From Xylophilus sp. (GTDB lineage Bacteria > Pseudomonadota > Gammaproteobacteria > Burkholderiales > Burkholderiaceae_C): a stretch of DNA of 64,000 nucleotides. Below the pieces are notes generated by a model that searched no databases, was not told the origin of the DNA, and saw nothing but the letters and a program-made list of their open reading frames with translations. Location: contig WNDY01000002.1 in NCBI GenBank assembly GCA_009914555.1, positions 62,001 through 126,000 of the forward strand. The letters are read 5' to 3'. The position numbers and the translations under genes were made by a program. Of this stretch, positions 35,406 through 45,097 are shown in pieces; position 1 is the stretch's first letter; every line of letters starts with the position of its first letter.

Positions 35406-35490
35406 GCTGAAGCGTCCTTTGGCAAGACAGGTCGAAGAAAGGCTCTCAACCTGCTGGACGAACGAACTGCCGGATCCCTGAAGATTTTTT

Positions 35491-36769
35491 CTAGTGCGCA
35501 GCGATCCACACCACGCCGTCGCCCTGGCGCGCCACGCGCACCGGCAGCACGGCATGCAGCGACTGCAACCATTCGCCCAAATGGGCCACCTCGACAGTGC
35601 CGCTGACGCGCAGGCGGGCCGCACGCGGCTCGGCCTGCAGCTCGAAGCGGGCATAGCGCGCCAGGCGCTGCACCACCTCCCCGAGCGGCACCGCGTCGAA
35701 GTGCCGTATGCCGTCGCGCCAGGACGCGGCCGCGCCGGCCGCCGGCTGCCCGCGGCCATCGGCACCGATGCGCAGGCCCTGGCCGGCCGTCAGCTCGACC
35801 GCGGCGGCTGCCGCATGCTCCACCCGCACCCGGCCCGATTCCACCTGCACCAGCACCGCGCCGCCGGGTTCGCGGTCCACCCCGAAGCGCGTGCCGAGCA
35901 CGGTCGCCGTCACGCCGCCGGCCTCCACCAGGAACGGGCGGCCGGGATCGCGCTGCACGCCGAAGAAGGCAGCCCCCGCCAGCAGCCGCGCCACGCGGCG
36001 GCCGGCGTCGAAGGCGAATTCGATGCGCGTGCCGGCATCCAGCACCACCTCGGAGCCATCGGGCAGCGTCTCGGTGCGCCGGCCGCCGCGCGGCACGGCG
36101 AACGCCTCCTGCCAGTGCAGCGCCTGCGCACGCCAGTGCTGCCACAGCAGCGATGCGCCGAGGCTCAGGCCCGCCAGGCTCAGCAGCGAGGCCAGGCCCT
36201 TGCGCCGGCCGCTGCGCGGTGCGGCGGCGCCCGGCCGCTCGCCGCGCCAGTGGTGCAGCGCCGCCTCGATGCGATCCGTTGCCGCCGTCAGGTCGCGCTC
36301 GACCGTGTTGAGCGACACCCCGAGCTGCCGGGCGATCAGCGCCTGGCTCTGGCCATGCAGGCGGTGGGCGACGAAGGCGCTGCGGACGCGCTCGGGCAGC
36401 GCGGCCAGCGCCGCCTCTACTGCCGCCAGCGCCTGGCGGTACATCAGGCCGTCGGCCACGTCCGGCGCATGCGAAGCCGCGGCGCCGCTGGCCAGCGCCT
36501 CGTCGGTGTGCGTCCGGAGCCACCGGCTGCGGCGGTACCGGTCGAGCAGCAGGTGGGCCGCGACCGTGTTCAGGTAGGCGCGGGCATCGGCCGGCAGCGG
36601 CCGCCCTGCCCCGGCCGACTCGGCCAGGCGCAGCCAGGCGCAGCCAGGCGTCGTGCGCTATCTCGCGCGCCTCGTCAGTATTGCCTGTGCGCCCCCGCAG
36701 GAAACGCACCAGCGCTTCATACTGGAGGGGGAATTCGTCAAGCAGTGGAAGGCGGGCCGGCGTGCTCAT
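35491..36769 (-). pseudogene. Hybrid ECF sigma factor-FecR anti-sigma gene, frameshifted by a 10-bp repeat
   Basis: From ATG 36769 the first 40 codons encode ECF sigma region 2 (ALVRFLRGRTGNTDEAREIA). At 36621-36650 a 10-bp unit is present three times, and one extra copy shifts the frame. Dropping ten bases restores one 422-residue protein: sigma region 2, ARAYLNTVAAHLLLDRYRR, sigma region 4 (LPERVRSAFVAHRLHGQSQ, then a VSLNTVERDL helix), a TM helix (about LLSLAGLSLGASLLW) and a periplasmic FecR domain (TETLPDGSEVVLDAGTRIEF). A FecR DUF4880 domain is absent. A single sigma/anti-sigma chain is known from IutY of Pseudomonas putida. As sequenced, it is split; slippage could restore it. Confidence 0.85.
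36621..36650. repeat. Three tandem 10-bp units inside the sigma coding region
   Basis: Units CGGCCAGGCG, CAGCCAGGCG and CAGCCAGGCG follow one another. The last two are identical. Two units would keep the sigma-FecR frame open; three give a +1 shift. Such repeats can change number by slippage, so this may be a phase-variable switch, a fixed mutation or a sequencing/assembly error. Confidence 0.85.
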
Positions 36770-36778
36770 GGCCGGCAA

Positions 36779-36807
36779 TGATAGCCATCAAATAGGAATC
36801 ACTATCA
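36779..36807. promoter_or_regulatory. Fur-box-like site upstream of the sigma-FecR gene
   Basis: An AT-rich island in GC-rich DNA carries TGATAG at 36779-36784 and its inverse CTATCA at 36802-36807, with an ATCAAATAGGAAT centre that resembles overlapping Fur hexamers (GATAAT-type). It lies directly before the start of the signalling gene, where iron-repressed control is expected. Confidence 0.6.
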
Positions 36808-36840
36808 AACGATGGCTGCTGGGCCAGCACCACGGACCCC

Positions 36841-36863
36841 CAAAAGGGCGCCGCGGGCGCCCT
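36841..36863 (-). terminator. Rho-independent terminator after purH
   Basis: A perfect 8-bp stem, AGGGCGCC (36845-36852) and GGCGCCCT (36856-36863), with loop GCG. On the minus strand it is followed by TTTT. It lies 20 bases after the purH stop codon on that strand. Confidence 0.75.
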
Positions 36864-36882
36864 GCTGTTGGTGCAGCGGTTC

Positions 36883-38466
36883 TCAATGCCGGAAATGGCG
36901 CACGCCGGTGAAGACCATCGCCACGCCGCGCTCGTCGGCCGCGTCGATGACCTCTTGGTCGCGCACGCTGCCGCCGGGTTGGATGACGGCGGCGGCGCCG
37001 CCGTCGATCACCACGTCCAGCCCGTCGCGGAACGGGAAGAAGGCGTCGCTCGCGACGACCGAGCCTTGCAGCGAGAGGCCGGCGTTGGCGGCCTTGATGC
37101 TGGCGATGCGGGCCGAGTCGATGCGGCTCATCTGGCCGGCGCCCACGCCCAGCGTCATGCCGCCGGCGCAGTAGACGATGGCGTTGCTCTTGACGAACCT
37201 GGCGACGTTCCAGGCGAACAGCAGGTCGTCGATCTGCTGCGCGGTGGGGTGCAGCGCGGTGACGACCTTCAGGTCGGCGCGGGTCAGCTCGTGGTTGTCG
37301 GCCGACTGCACCAGCAGGCCCGAGCCGATGCGCTTGACGTCATGGCTGTTCAGGCCGCGCTCCCAGGCGGTCCTGCCGTCGCGCTTCACGCCGTCGAGCG
37401 GGATCTCCAGCACGCGCACGTTGGCCTTGGCCTTGAAGACTTCGAGCGCCTCGGGCGTATAGCCCGGCGCCAGCAGCACCTCGACGAACTGCCGGGCGAC
37501 CTGCTGGGCCGCCGCGCCGTCGAGCACGGTGTTGAAGGCGATGATGCCGCCGAAGGCCGAGGTGGAATCGGTTTTGAAGGCCTTGGAATAGGCTTCCAGC
37601 GGGTTGGCGCCCACGGCCGCGCCGCACGGGTTGGCATGCTTGACGATCACGCATGCAGGCGTGTCGAAGCTCTTGACGGCCTCCCAGGCGGCATCGGCGT
37701 CGGCGATGTTGTTGTAGCTCAGCTCCTTGCCCTGCAGCTGCCGGGCGGTGACCAGCGAGCCCGGCGCCGGGTACAGGTCGCGGTAGAAGGCAGCCTGCTG
37801 GTGCGGGTTCTCGCCGTAGCGCAGATCCTGGAGCTTGACGAAGCTGCCGTTGCTCTGGCCGGGGAACGCGGCGCGCGCGCCGTCCGGCCCGATGGAGGAA
37901 AGGTAGTCGCTGATGGCCGCGTCGTATTGGGCGATGCGGTTGAAGGCGGCGACCGCGAACGCGAACCTGGTCCTGTCGCCGAGCCGGCCGTCGGCCTTCA
38001 GCTCGGCCAGGGCGACGTCGTACTGGGCGGCGTCGGTCAGCACGCCGACGTCCTTCCAGTTCTTGGCGGCGGAGCGCACCATGGCCGGGCCGCCGATGTC
38101 GATGTTCTCGATCGCGTCTTCCAGCGTGCAGCCCGGTTTGGCGACGGTGGCCTCGAACGGATACAGGTTGACGACCAGCAGGTCGATGGTCTCGATGCCG
38201 TGCTGCGCGATCGCTGCCACATGGGCCTGCAGGTCGCGGCGGGCCAGCAGGCCGCCGTGGATCCTGGGGTGCAGCGTCTTGACGCGGCCGTCGAGCATCT
38301 CCGGAAAGCCGGTGTGCTCGGCCACCTCGGTCACCGGCAGGCCGGCCTCGGCCAGCAGCCGGGCGGTGCCGCCGGTCGAGAGGAGCTTGATGCCCAGCGC
38401 GTGCAGGCCCTGCGCGAACGCGAGGACGCCGGTCTTGTCGGAGACGGAGAGGAGTGCTGTCGTCAT
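36883..38466 (-). CDS. purH: Bifunctional AICAR transformylase / IMP cyclohydrolase
   Basis: 527 residues, full length. The N-terminal IMP cyclohydrolase (MGS-like) domain starts with [15 protein letters not shown] and contains STGGTARLL and [14 protein letters not shown]. The C-terminal AICAR transformylase has the catalytic KHANPCG and the [10 protein letters not shown] segment. It carries out the last two steps of IMP synthesis. It follows fis with a 52-base gap, in the dusB-fis-purH order, and ends at a clear terminator. Confidence 0.98.
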   Translation of the reverse strand: MTTALLSVSDKTGVLAFAQGLHALGIKLLSTGGTARLLAEAGLPVTEVAEHTGFPEMLDGRVKTLHPRIHGGLLARRDLQAHVAAIAQHGIETIDLLVVNLYPFEATVAKPGCTLEDAIENIDIGGPAMVRSAAKNWKDVGVLTDAAQYDVALAELKADGRLGDRTRFAFAVAAFNRIAQYDAAISDYLSSIGPDGARAAFPGQSNGSFVKLQDLRYGENPHQQAAFYRDLYPAPGSLVTARQLQGKELSYNNIADADAAWEAVKSFDTPACVIVKHANPCGAAVGANPLEAYSKAFKTDSTSAFGGIIAFNTVLDGAAAQQVARQFVEVLLAPGYTPEALEVFKAKANVRVLEIPLDGVKRDGRTAWERGLNSHDVKRIGSGLLVQSADNHELTRADLKVVTALHPTAQQIDDLLFAWNVARFVKSNAIVYCAGGMTLGVGAGQMSRIDSARIASIKAANAGLSLQGSVVASDAFFPFRDGLDVVIDGGAAAVIQPGGSVRDQEVIDAADERGVAMVFTGVRHFRH

Positions 38467-38518
38467 GGTGTGGGATGGAAAGGGAATTCGAAAATGATGG
38501 GCGGCGACAGCGGCGCGC

Positions 38519-38755
38519 TCACTTCAGGAGCTTGTGCTCCACGAGTTTTTTTCGCAGCGTGTTGCGGTTCAGGCCCAGCCATTCGGCCGCGCGCGACTGG
38601 TTGCCCTCGGCATGGCGCATGACCACTTCGAGCAGCGGCTTTTCGGCGATGCGCACCAGCATGTCGTACATGCCGTCGGGCTGCTCGCCGCCCAGGTCGT
38701 CGAAATACCCCTCCAGGCTGTCGCGGATGCATTCTTCGATCTGTTTCTTGCTCAT
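38519..38755 (-). CDS. fis: Fis family DNA-binding protein
   Basis: 78 residues, shorter than the E. coli protein (98). The C-terminal helix-turn-helix is typical: [20 protein letters not shown], then [11 protein letters not shown]. Fis is a nucleoid protein that bends DNA and activates growth-related genes. Its start overlaps the dusB stop (ATGA), so it is made from the dusB message, as in E. coli. Confidence 0.95.
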   Translation of the reverse strand: MSKKQIEECIRDSLEGYFDDLGGEQPDGMYDMLVRIAEKPLLEVVMRHAEGNQSRAAEWLGLNRNTLRKKLVEHKLLK

Positions 38756-39801
38756 ACCGTCGGGATTCCGAGTGATGCTTCTTCGTCCGGGACTGGTGCC
38801 GGCGCGGCCGGCAGGCGGTCCATGCGGCCGGCCAGCGTGTCGAAGAAGCCTTCGACCGCGCGCAACTGGGCGGCGCAGTCTTCCAAAGTGTTCATGTGGC
38901 GGCGGAACTCCTCGCCGCCCGGCATGGCGCGCACGTACCAGCCGATGTGCTTGCGCGCGCTGCGCACGCCGGTCGGCTCGCCGTAGAGCGCGTAGTGGGC
39001 ATGCAGGTGCTCGACCAGCAGGCGGCGCACCTCGGCCACCAGCGGCGGCGCGAGGTGCTCGCCGGTCGCGAGGAAGTGCGCCACCTCGCGGAAGATCCAC
39101 GGCCGGCCCTGGGCGGCGCGGCCGATCATGACCGCATCGGCGCCGGTGGCCGCCAGCACGTCGCGCGCCTTCCCGGGCGAATCGACGTCGCCGTTGGCCA
39201 CCACGGGGATGGCGACGGCCTGCTTGACCTCGCGGATCGTGTCGTATTCGGCGAAGCCGCTGTAGCCCTGTTCGCGCGTGCGGCCGTGCACCGTGAGCAT
39301 GCGGATGCCCACGCCCTCGAACCGGCGGGCCAGCGCGACCGCGTTGCGGCCGGCCTCGCACCAGCCGGTGCGCATCTTGAGCGTGACCGGCACGCCATGC
39401 GGCGCACAGGCCTCGACCACGGCGGCCGCGATGGCCACGGCCAGCGGCTCGTCCTGCATGAGCGCCGAGCCGGCCCACTTGTTGCAGACCTTCTTGGCCG
39501 GGCAGCCCATGTTGATGTCGATGATCTGCGCGCCCCGCTCCACGTTGTAGGCCGCGGCCTCGGCCATCATGGCCGCGTCGGTGCCGGCGATCTGCACGGC
39601 GATCGGCGCGGTCTCGCCCTCGTGGTTGGCGCGGCGCGAGGTCTTCAGGCTCGCCCACAGGTCGCGCCGCGAGGTCACCATCTCGCTGACCGCATAGCCC
39701 GCGCCGAGTGCCTTGCAGAGCTGGCGGAACGGCCGGTCGGTCACGCCGGCCATGGGCGCGGCAAAGACGTTGTTCGGCAGGACGAATGGGCCGATCTGCA
39801 T
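38752..39801 (-). CDS. dusB: tRNA-dihydrouridine synthase B
   Basis: 349 residues from ATG 39801; the upstream in-frame ATG at 39915 is less likely because the family begins at QIGPFVLPNNVFAAPMAGVT. FMN-binding barrel motifs are present, with the catalytic Cys in NMGCPAKKVCNKWAGSAL and GVRSARKHIGWY near the end. It reduces uridine to dihydrouridine in tRNA. First gene of dusB-fis-purH. Confidence 0.96.
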   Translation of the reverse strand: MQIGPFVLPNNVFAAPMAGVTDRPFRQLCKALGAGYAVSEMVTSRRDLWASLKTSRRANHEGETAPIAVQIAGTDAAMMAEAAAYNVERGAQIIDINMGCPAKKVCNKWAGSALMQDEPLAVAIAAAVVEACAPHGVPVTLKMRTGWCEAGRNAVALARRFEGVGIRMLTVHGRTREQGYSGFAEYDTIREVKQAVAIPVVANGDVDSPGKARDVLAATGADAVMIGRAAQGRPWIFREVAHFLATGEHLAPPLVAEVRRLLVEHLHAHYALYGEPTGVRSARKHIGWYVRAMPGGEEFRRHMNTLEDCAAQLRAVEGFFDTLAGRMDRLPAAPAPVPDEEASLGIPTV

Positions 39802-39966
39802 GGCGGGCAAGCGAGGGCGGGGAAAGGAGGAAACGGGCGGCGGGCGCGGAAGAGGCGGGATTGTACCTGCTGAAAAATTCAGCAACCACGAACGGTGCAA
39901 TTGTTTTCCTTTCACGGCGTGCCGGCCGACAGCCCGGGCGCTCGTCGGTTCCTATACTCGCGGCCC

Positions 39967-40440
39967 ATGCTGCAAGACTGGCTCGCCTCCCTGACCGCGC
40001 TGCTCGCGCTGCCCGAGTACGGACTGAGCACCCTGTTCATCGTCTCGTTCGTGTCGGCGACGCTGCTGCCGCTGGGCTCGGAGCCGGCGCTCTACGGCCT
40101 GCTGCGGCTCAACCCGGGGCTGTTCTGGCCGGCCATCCTGGTCGCCACCGCCGGCAACACGCTGGGCGGCGCCTTCGACTGGTGGCTGGGCTGGGGCGCC
40201 CACAAGGTGGCCGACAAGTACAGCCACAGCAGGCACCACGCGCGCGTGCTGGTGTGGCGGGAGCGGCTCGGCCCCAAGGCCTGCCTGCTGAGCTGGCTGC
40301 CGCTGGTGGGCGACCCGCTCTGCGCCGTGGCCGGCTGGCTGCGGCTGGCGTTCTGGCCCTGCCTCATCTACATGGCGATCGGCAAGTTCCTGCGCTACCT
40401 GGCGATGACGGCGGCGCTGGTCTACGCCTTGCCGGGCTGA
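39967..40440 (+). CDS. yqaA: YqaA-type (DedA-like) inner membrane protein
   Basis: 157 residues from ATG 39967, with four or five hydrophobic segments (STLFIVSFVSATLLPLGSEP, WPAILVATAGNTLGGAFDWW). The GNTLGG and SWLPLVGDPLCAVAGWLR motifs are those of the SNARE-associated/VTT family. The function is unclear; relatives act as lipid flippases or in membrane-potential upkeep. A TATACT -10-like hexamer lies at 39953-39958, close to the start. It is divergent from dusB. Confidence 0.85.
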   Translation: MLQDWLASLTALLALPEYGLSTLFIVSFVSATLLPLGSEPALYGLLRLNPGLFWPAILVATAGNTLGGAFDWWLGWGAHKVADKYSHSRHHARVLVWRERLGPKACLLSWLPLVGDPLCAVAGWLRLAFWPCLIYMAIGKFLRYLAMTAALVYALPG

Positions 40441-40549
40441 GCGGCGGGCCGCTTTCGACTTGAGGGAAAATCACGGGCTTTAGGCCGGGCCTTCCGCAGG
40501 AGAGCCGCTCAGGCCGTTTCCGCTGCCCGGCTTCCCTGAAACGCCAAGA

Positions 40550-41956
40550 ATGTCCTCGAACCTTGCCCTGAACCCGCAGATCTCCGTCGAAAAAATCGGC
40601 GGCACCTCCATGACGGCTTTTGGTGACGTGCTGCGTCACATCGTGCTGCACGACCCCGAGCGCATCTACGGCCGGATCTACGTAGTGTCGGCGTATTCCG
40701 GGGTGACCAACCAGCTGCTGGAGCACAAGAAGACCGGCGAGCGCGGCATCTACGCGCTGTTCGCCGAAGGCCAGGGCTACCAGGACGCGCTGGCGCAGCT
40801 GGCCGCAAGCCTCAAGAAGCTCAACGCCGGCTTCGCCGGCCTGCGCCTGCCGCTGGACGTGGCCGATGCCTTCGTCGACCACCGCATCGCCCAGGCCCGC
40901 GAATACCTGGGCGCCATGCACCACGTGCTGGCCAGCGGCTACCTGAGCCGCCGCGACGTGTTGCTGGCCGCGCGCGAGGTGCTGGCCTCCATCGGCGAAT
41001 CGCACAGCGCCTTCAACTCGGTGGAAATCATCAAGGCCCACGGCGTGAAGGCCGTGCTGCTCGACCTCGCCGGCTGCGACGACAACGAGGCCTGGACCAT
41101 CGACGAGCGCATCGCCCACAGCTTCAAGGGCCTGGACCTGGCCAACAACGTGATCGTGGCCACCGGCTATACCAAGGGCACCGAAGGCATCATGCGGGAG
41201 TTCGACCGCGGCTACTCCGAGGTGACCTTCAGCAAGATCGCGGTCGAGGTCCGGCCGGCCGAGGCGGTGATCCACAAGGAGTTCCACCTGTCCTCGGCCG
41301 ATCCCAACCTCGTGGGGCTGGAAAACGCCATCGTGGTCGGCGCCACCAACTACGACGTGGCCGACCAGCTGGCCGACGTGGGCATGGAGGCCATCCATCC
41401 CAAGGCCGCCAAGCCGATGGAGCTGGCCGGCATTCCGATCCGGCTGAAGAACACCTTCGAGCCGGACCACCCCGGCACCCTGATCACCAAGGACTTCGTC
41501 GGCCAGCGCGCGCGCGTCGAGATCGTGACCGGCAGCGACAAGGTGACGCTGCTGGAGATCCACGACCCGAGCATGGTCGGCACCGTCGGCTTCGACGCCG
41601 GGCTGCTCGAAGTCATCTGCCGCCACGGCGTGAGCTACCTGCTCAAGGCCACCAATGCCAACTCCATCGCCCACCTGGTCTGGGACAACCAGATCACGCC
41701 GGAGCTGGTGGAAGAACTCCAGGGCCGCTACCAGGTGGTGACCGTCAAGAAGAGCGCCATCGTCTGCGCGATCGGCTCCAACATCGGCATCCCGGGCGTG
41801 CTGGCCAAGGCCGCGCAGGCACTGGCCGATGCGGACGTGAACGTGAACTGCGTGTCGCAGACGCTGCGCCAGGTCAGCATGCAGTTCGTGATCGAACGCG
41901 AGGACTACAAGACGGCGGTGAAGGCGCTCAACCAGGCGCTCTGCGTCAACGCCTGA
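40550..41956 (+). CDS. Aspartate kinase, ectoine-type (Ask_Ect-like)
   Basis: 468 residues. The amino-acid kinase domain starts with VEKIGGTSM, where classical lysC has a KxGGTS motif, and contains HPKAAKPMELAGIPI and KNTFEPDHPGT. Two C-terminal ACT-like regions follow (about 310-385 and 395-460). The IGGTSM signature and length resemble the aspartate kinase found with ectoine genes, which is less sensitive to feedback. No ectABC genes are in this window, so it may serve another aspartate-derived product. A dispersed repeat begins 34 bases after the stop. Confidence 0.8.
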   Translation: MSSNLALNPQISVEKIGGTSMTAFGDVLRHIVLHDPERIYGRIYVVSAYSGVTNQLLEHKKTGERGIYALFAEGQGYQDALAQLAASLKKLNAGFAGLRLPLDVADAFVDHRIAQAREYLGAMHHVLASGYLSRRDVLLAAREVLASIGESHSAFNSVEIIKAHGVKAVLLDLAGCDDNEAWTIDERIAHSFKGLDLANNVIVATGYTKGTEGIMREFDRGYSEVTFSKIAVEVRPAEAVIHKEFHLSSADPNLVGLENAIVVGATNYDVADQLADVGMEAIHPKAAKPMELAGIPIRLKNTFEPDHPGTLITKDFVGQRARVEIVTGSDKVTLLEIHDPSMVGTVGFDAGLLEVICRHGVSYLLKATNANSIAHLVWDNQITPELVEELQGRYQVVTVKKSAIVCAIGSNIGIPGVLAKAAQALADADVNVNCVSQTLRQVSMQFVIEREDYKTAVKALNQALCVNA

Positions 41957-41990
41957 ACCCGGCAGGCGTCCGCGGCCTTCCGCCATATCA

Positions 41991-42059
41991 GGGGGTATAT
42001 GCCCCAGCCGCCCGTCTGATGCGCGCCCAAGGCAGTCTACCTCGGGGGTATTGGCTCAG
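41991..42059 (+). repeat. Dispersed GGRGTAT-pair element, copy 4
   Basis: GGGGGTAT boxes lie 53 bp apart on the plus strand, around a GCGCGCCC centre. The element fills the gap between the convergent aspartate kinase and AraC genes and overlaps the last codon of the AraC gene. Confidence 0.65.
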
Positions 42060-42886
42060 TTGGCCGCCGGGGGATCGGCCGCCGACTCCGGCAGATAGCC
42101 GCGCGGCGAGCGCCCCATGCTGCGCCGGAACATCGCGATGAAGGCGCTGGGTGCGGCATAGCCCAGGTCGGCCGCGACCTTGGCGACCGGCTCCCTCTCG
42201 GCCAGTTTGGCCAGCGCTTCCATCAGCCGCACCTGCTGCCGCCAGGCACCGAAGCCCATGCCCAGCTGCTGCTGGAACAGCCGGCGCAGCGTGCGCGGGC
42301 TGGCGCCGACGCGGTCCGCATGGTCCTCCAGCGTGCGGGCGTCCTGTGGTCGGGCCAGCACCTCCTCGCACAGGCGGAGCAGGCGCGCATCGGCGGGCAG
42401 TGCCACGTGCAGCGGCAACTGCTCCATGCCGGCGATCTCGATGAGCAGCAGGTCTTCCATCGCCCGCTGGCGCGCCCCGGGCGGCGCCGCGTCGCGCGGA
42501 TCGTGCAGGGCCAGCTCGCCCAGCAGCCGCTGCAGCAACGCCGGCACCACGACGACCGCGCAGGCCTCGCACGGCGCCGGCATGGCGTGCGCAGCCACGT
42601 AGAGCGTGCACATCGACACCGGCCCGACCATGTGGATCGCATGCGGCATCCAGGCTGGTATCCACATGCCCCGACCCGGCGGCACGACCCAGTAGCCGCC
42701 GGGCGTGGTCACGCGCATCACGCCGCGGACCGCATGCAGCAACTGCGCAACGTCGTGGCGGTGCTGCGGCTGGGCCGAACTGGCCGGGTAGTCGTGGGCG
42801 AACACCAGGCTGCGCCCGCCGCCGAAGAAGGGGTAGAGCGGAATCTCCTCGCCATGCGCTCCCGGATGTGCTTCGGTACCTGCCAT
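42056..42886 (-). CDS. AraC-family regulator of the adjacent TonB receptor
   Basis: 276 residues. An N-terminal cupin-like sensor (about 25-110; HRHDVAQLLHAVRGVMRVTT, WVVPPGRGMWIPAWMPH) is followed by two C-terminal HTH motifs (about 175-265; DRVGASPRTLRRLFQQQLGM and VAADLGYAAPSAFIAMFRRS). It is divergent from the TonB receptor 85 bases away, an arrangement in which siderophore-binding AraC regulators (AlcR/PchR-like) activate receptor genes. The cupin could alternatively bind another small ligand. Confidence 0.85.
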   Translation of the reverse strand: MAGTEAHPGAHGEEIPLYPFFGGGRSLVFAHDYPASSAQPQHRHDVAQLLHAVRGVMRVTTPGGYWVVPPGRGMWIPAWMPHAIHMVGPVSMCTLYVAAHAMPAPCEACAVVVVPALLQRLLGELALHDPRDAAPPGARQRAMEDLLLIEIAGMEQLPLHVALPADARLLRLCEEVLARPQDARTLEDHADRVGASPRTLRRLFQQQLGMGFGAWRQQVRLMEALAKLAEREPVAKVAADLGYAAPSAFIAMFRRSMGRSPRGYLPESAADPPAAN

Positions 42887-42949
42887 GTCCGCTTCTCGCT
42901 ATTTCTTGGCCAGACTTCCTCTGGCGGGCAATTCTACATTTCGTGGTGC

Positions 42950-42969
42950 GATCCATTCTCAATTGCATC
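42950..42969. promoter_or_regulatory. Possible Fur site before TonB receptor 2
   Basis: An imperfect palindrome at 42950-42969 (GAT..ATT...AAT..ATC pattern) ends just before the receptor ATG at 42971, in an AT-richer patch. It loosely resembles a Fur box. Position over the start would suit repression. Score is weak. Confidence 0.35.
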
Positions 42970-42970
42970 C

Positions 42971-45097
42971 ATGACCCGCCCTGACCTGACCGCCTCCGCG
43001 CAGCGCCGCCGGACACGCGCATCCCGGGCGTTGCTGCTGGCCAGCGTCCTGCCCTTCTCGGCCCTGGCTGCCGACGCCGATACCGCACAGGCCGAGCTGC
43101 GCGCCGTCACCGTGACCGCCACCCGCGCCGAGACGGCCACCAAGACCGACACGCCGCTGATCGAGACGCCGCAGGCCATCTCGGTCGTGACCGGCGCGCA
43201 GATCGAGCGCCAGGCGGTGCAGACCGTGGACCAGGCCCTGCGCTACACGGCTGGCGTGGTGGTCGAGACCCGCGGCGCATCGGCCGCGCGGGAGGACTTC
43301 CAGTACATCCGCGGCTTCGGCCCGTTCGGCTCGGTGTACCTCGACGGGCTGAAACAGCCGTATGCGAGCTTCGGCTTCTTCCAGAACGACCCGTACTTCA
43401 TCGACCGCATCGAGGTGCTCAAAGGCCCGTCGTCGGTGCTCTACGGCCAGAACAGCCCGGGCGGACTGGTCAACCTGGCCAGCAAGCGGCCGCAGCGCGA
43501 ATCCAGCCACGAGGTGTTCGTGCGCGCCGGCAGCTTCGGCCGCGTGGAGGCCGGCGGCGACTTCACCGGCCCGCTGGACGCCGACGGCCAACTCACCTAC
43601 CGGCTGACCGCTGTGGGCCACACGGGCGACACTTCGGTGGACCACACGCGCTCCGAGCGCTTTGCCATCGCGCCCTCGCTGACCTGGCGGCCGGACGCGC
43701 GCACCACCTTCACCGTCCACGCGCGCTACCTGCACGACCCGGCCACCGGCTCCTTCGGCTACGTGCCGGCGCAGGGCTCGCTGCTGTCCAATCCCAACGG
43801 CCGCATCGCCCGCAGCTTCTTCGACGGCGAGCCCGGCTTCAACCACGACCGCCGCACCCAGTCGGCTGCCGGCTACGAGCTGGACCACCGCTTCGACGGC
43901 GGCTGGCGCCTGCGCCAGAGCCTGCGTTATGCGCACCTGGATTCGGACCTGGCACTGGTCTACGGCCTGGGCCTGGCGTCCGACCAGCGAACGCTGACCC
44001 GTGCCGCCTTCACCGACCGCGACCGCATCGGCGCCTGGACCTTCGACAACCGGCTGGAGCGCGAATTCGACACCGGCGCGGTGCACCATGCGCTGCTCCT
44101 GGGCGTGGACGAGCAGGCCACCCGGTCCGACGTGCGCTGGCTGTTCGGCACGGCTTCGGCGCTCGACGTGTTCGCGCCGCAGTACGGCCAGGCCGTGGCA
44201 TCGCCCAGCATTGCGCTGACCGACCAGGTGCGTCGGCTGCGCCAGACCGGCCTCTACGTGCAGGACGAGGTGCGCTGGGACCACTGGATGCTGCTGGCCG
44301 GCCTGCGCCATGACCGCGCGCGGGCCGATACCGACAACCGCAGCCCCGCCTCCCGCCTTTCCGTGCGCGACCAGGCCGGTACCGGCCGGCTCGGGCTGTT
44401 GTACGAAACCGACAGCGGGCTCGCGCCCTACCTGAGCTATTCGACCTCGTTCCTGCCGACCACCGGCACCGACTGGCAGGGCCAGCCGTTCAAGCCGACC
44501 AGGGGCCGGCAGTGGGAGGCCGGTCTGAAGTACCAGCCGGCCCGCGCACGCGCCTTTGCCACCCTGGCCGTGTTCGACCTGGTGCAAGACAACGTGCAGA
44601 CCTCCGATCCCGACCTGTCGCACGGCCTGTACGCCCAGGTGCAGAGCGGCCGGGCCCGGGCGCGCGGCATCGAGCTCGAAGGCCACGCCGACATCGGCCG
44701 CAGCCTGTCGCTGGTCGCCGCCCTCACCTACCTCGACAACAAGGTGGCGCGCAGCAACGGCTCGGACCTGGGCAAGCACCCGGTCTCGGTGCCGCGCGAC
44801 ACCGCATCGGCCTGGGTCGACCAGCACATCCACAGCACCGCCTTCGCTGGCGAGTTCGGCTGGCATGCCGGCGTGCGCTACGTCGGCCGCTCGTTCGCCG
44901 ACACGGCCAACACCCAGCCGGTCGCCGGCTTCTTCGTGGCCGACGCGGGCGCGCGCTACGAGCAGGGCGGCTACCAGCTCGCGCTCAACGTGGCCAACCT
45001 GTTCGACCGCCGCGCCGTCGTCTGCTCCAACGGCTATGCGGCCTGCAACTACATCCAGCCGCGCACCGCGACCGTGACGCTGCGCCGCCGGTGGTGA
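42971..45097 (+). CDS. TonB-dependent siderophore receptor, iron-uptake locus 2
   Basis: 708 residues from ATG 42971; a much longer upstream frame overlaps the divergent AraC gene and is rejected. The signal peptide ends near ALA (about 34), followed by a TonB-box/plug region (RAVTVTATRAETATKTDTPL; ETPQAISVVTGAQIERQ) and a barrel ending in VTLRRRW. There is no STN domain, so no direct sigma signalling; the AraC protein is the likely regulator. The plug has the siderophore-receptor motifs VLKGPSSVLYGQNSPGG. The stop overlaps the start of the PepSY gene. Confidence 0.93.
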   Translation: MTRPDLTASAQRRRTRASRALLLASVLPFSALAADADTAQAELRAVTVTATRAETATKTDTPLIETPQAISVVTGAQIERQAVQTVDQALRYTAGVVVETRGASAAREDFQYIRGFGPFGSVYLDGLKQPYASFGFFQNDPYFIDRIEVLKGPSSVLYGQNSPGGLVNLASKRPQRESSHEVFVRAGSFGRVEAGGDFTGPLDADGQLTYRLTAVGHTGDTSVDHTRSERFAIAPSLTWRPDARTTFTVHARYLHDPATGSFGYVPAQGSLLSNPNGRIARSFFDGEPGFNHDRRTQSAAGYELDHRFDGGWRLRQSLRYAHLDSDLALVYGLGLASDQRTLTRAAFTDRDRIGAWTFDNRLEREFDTGAVHHALLLGVDEQATRSDVRWLFGTASALDVFAPQYGQAVASPSIALTDQVRRLRQTGLYVQDEVRWDHWMLLAGLRHDRARADTDNRSPASRLSVRDQAGTGRLGLLYETDSGLAPYLSYSTSFLPTTGTDWQGQPFKPTRGRQWEAGLKYQPARARAFATLAVFDLVQDNVQTSDPDLSHGLYAQVQSGRARARGIELEGHADIGRSLSLVAALTYLDNKVARSNGSDLGKHPVSVPRDTASAWVDQHIHSTAFAGEFGWHAGVRYVGRSFADTANTQPVAGFFVADAGARYEQGGYQLALNVANLFDRRAVVCSNGYAACNYIQPRTATVTLRRRW

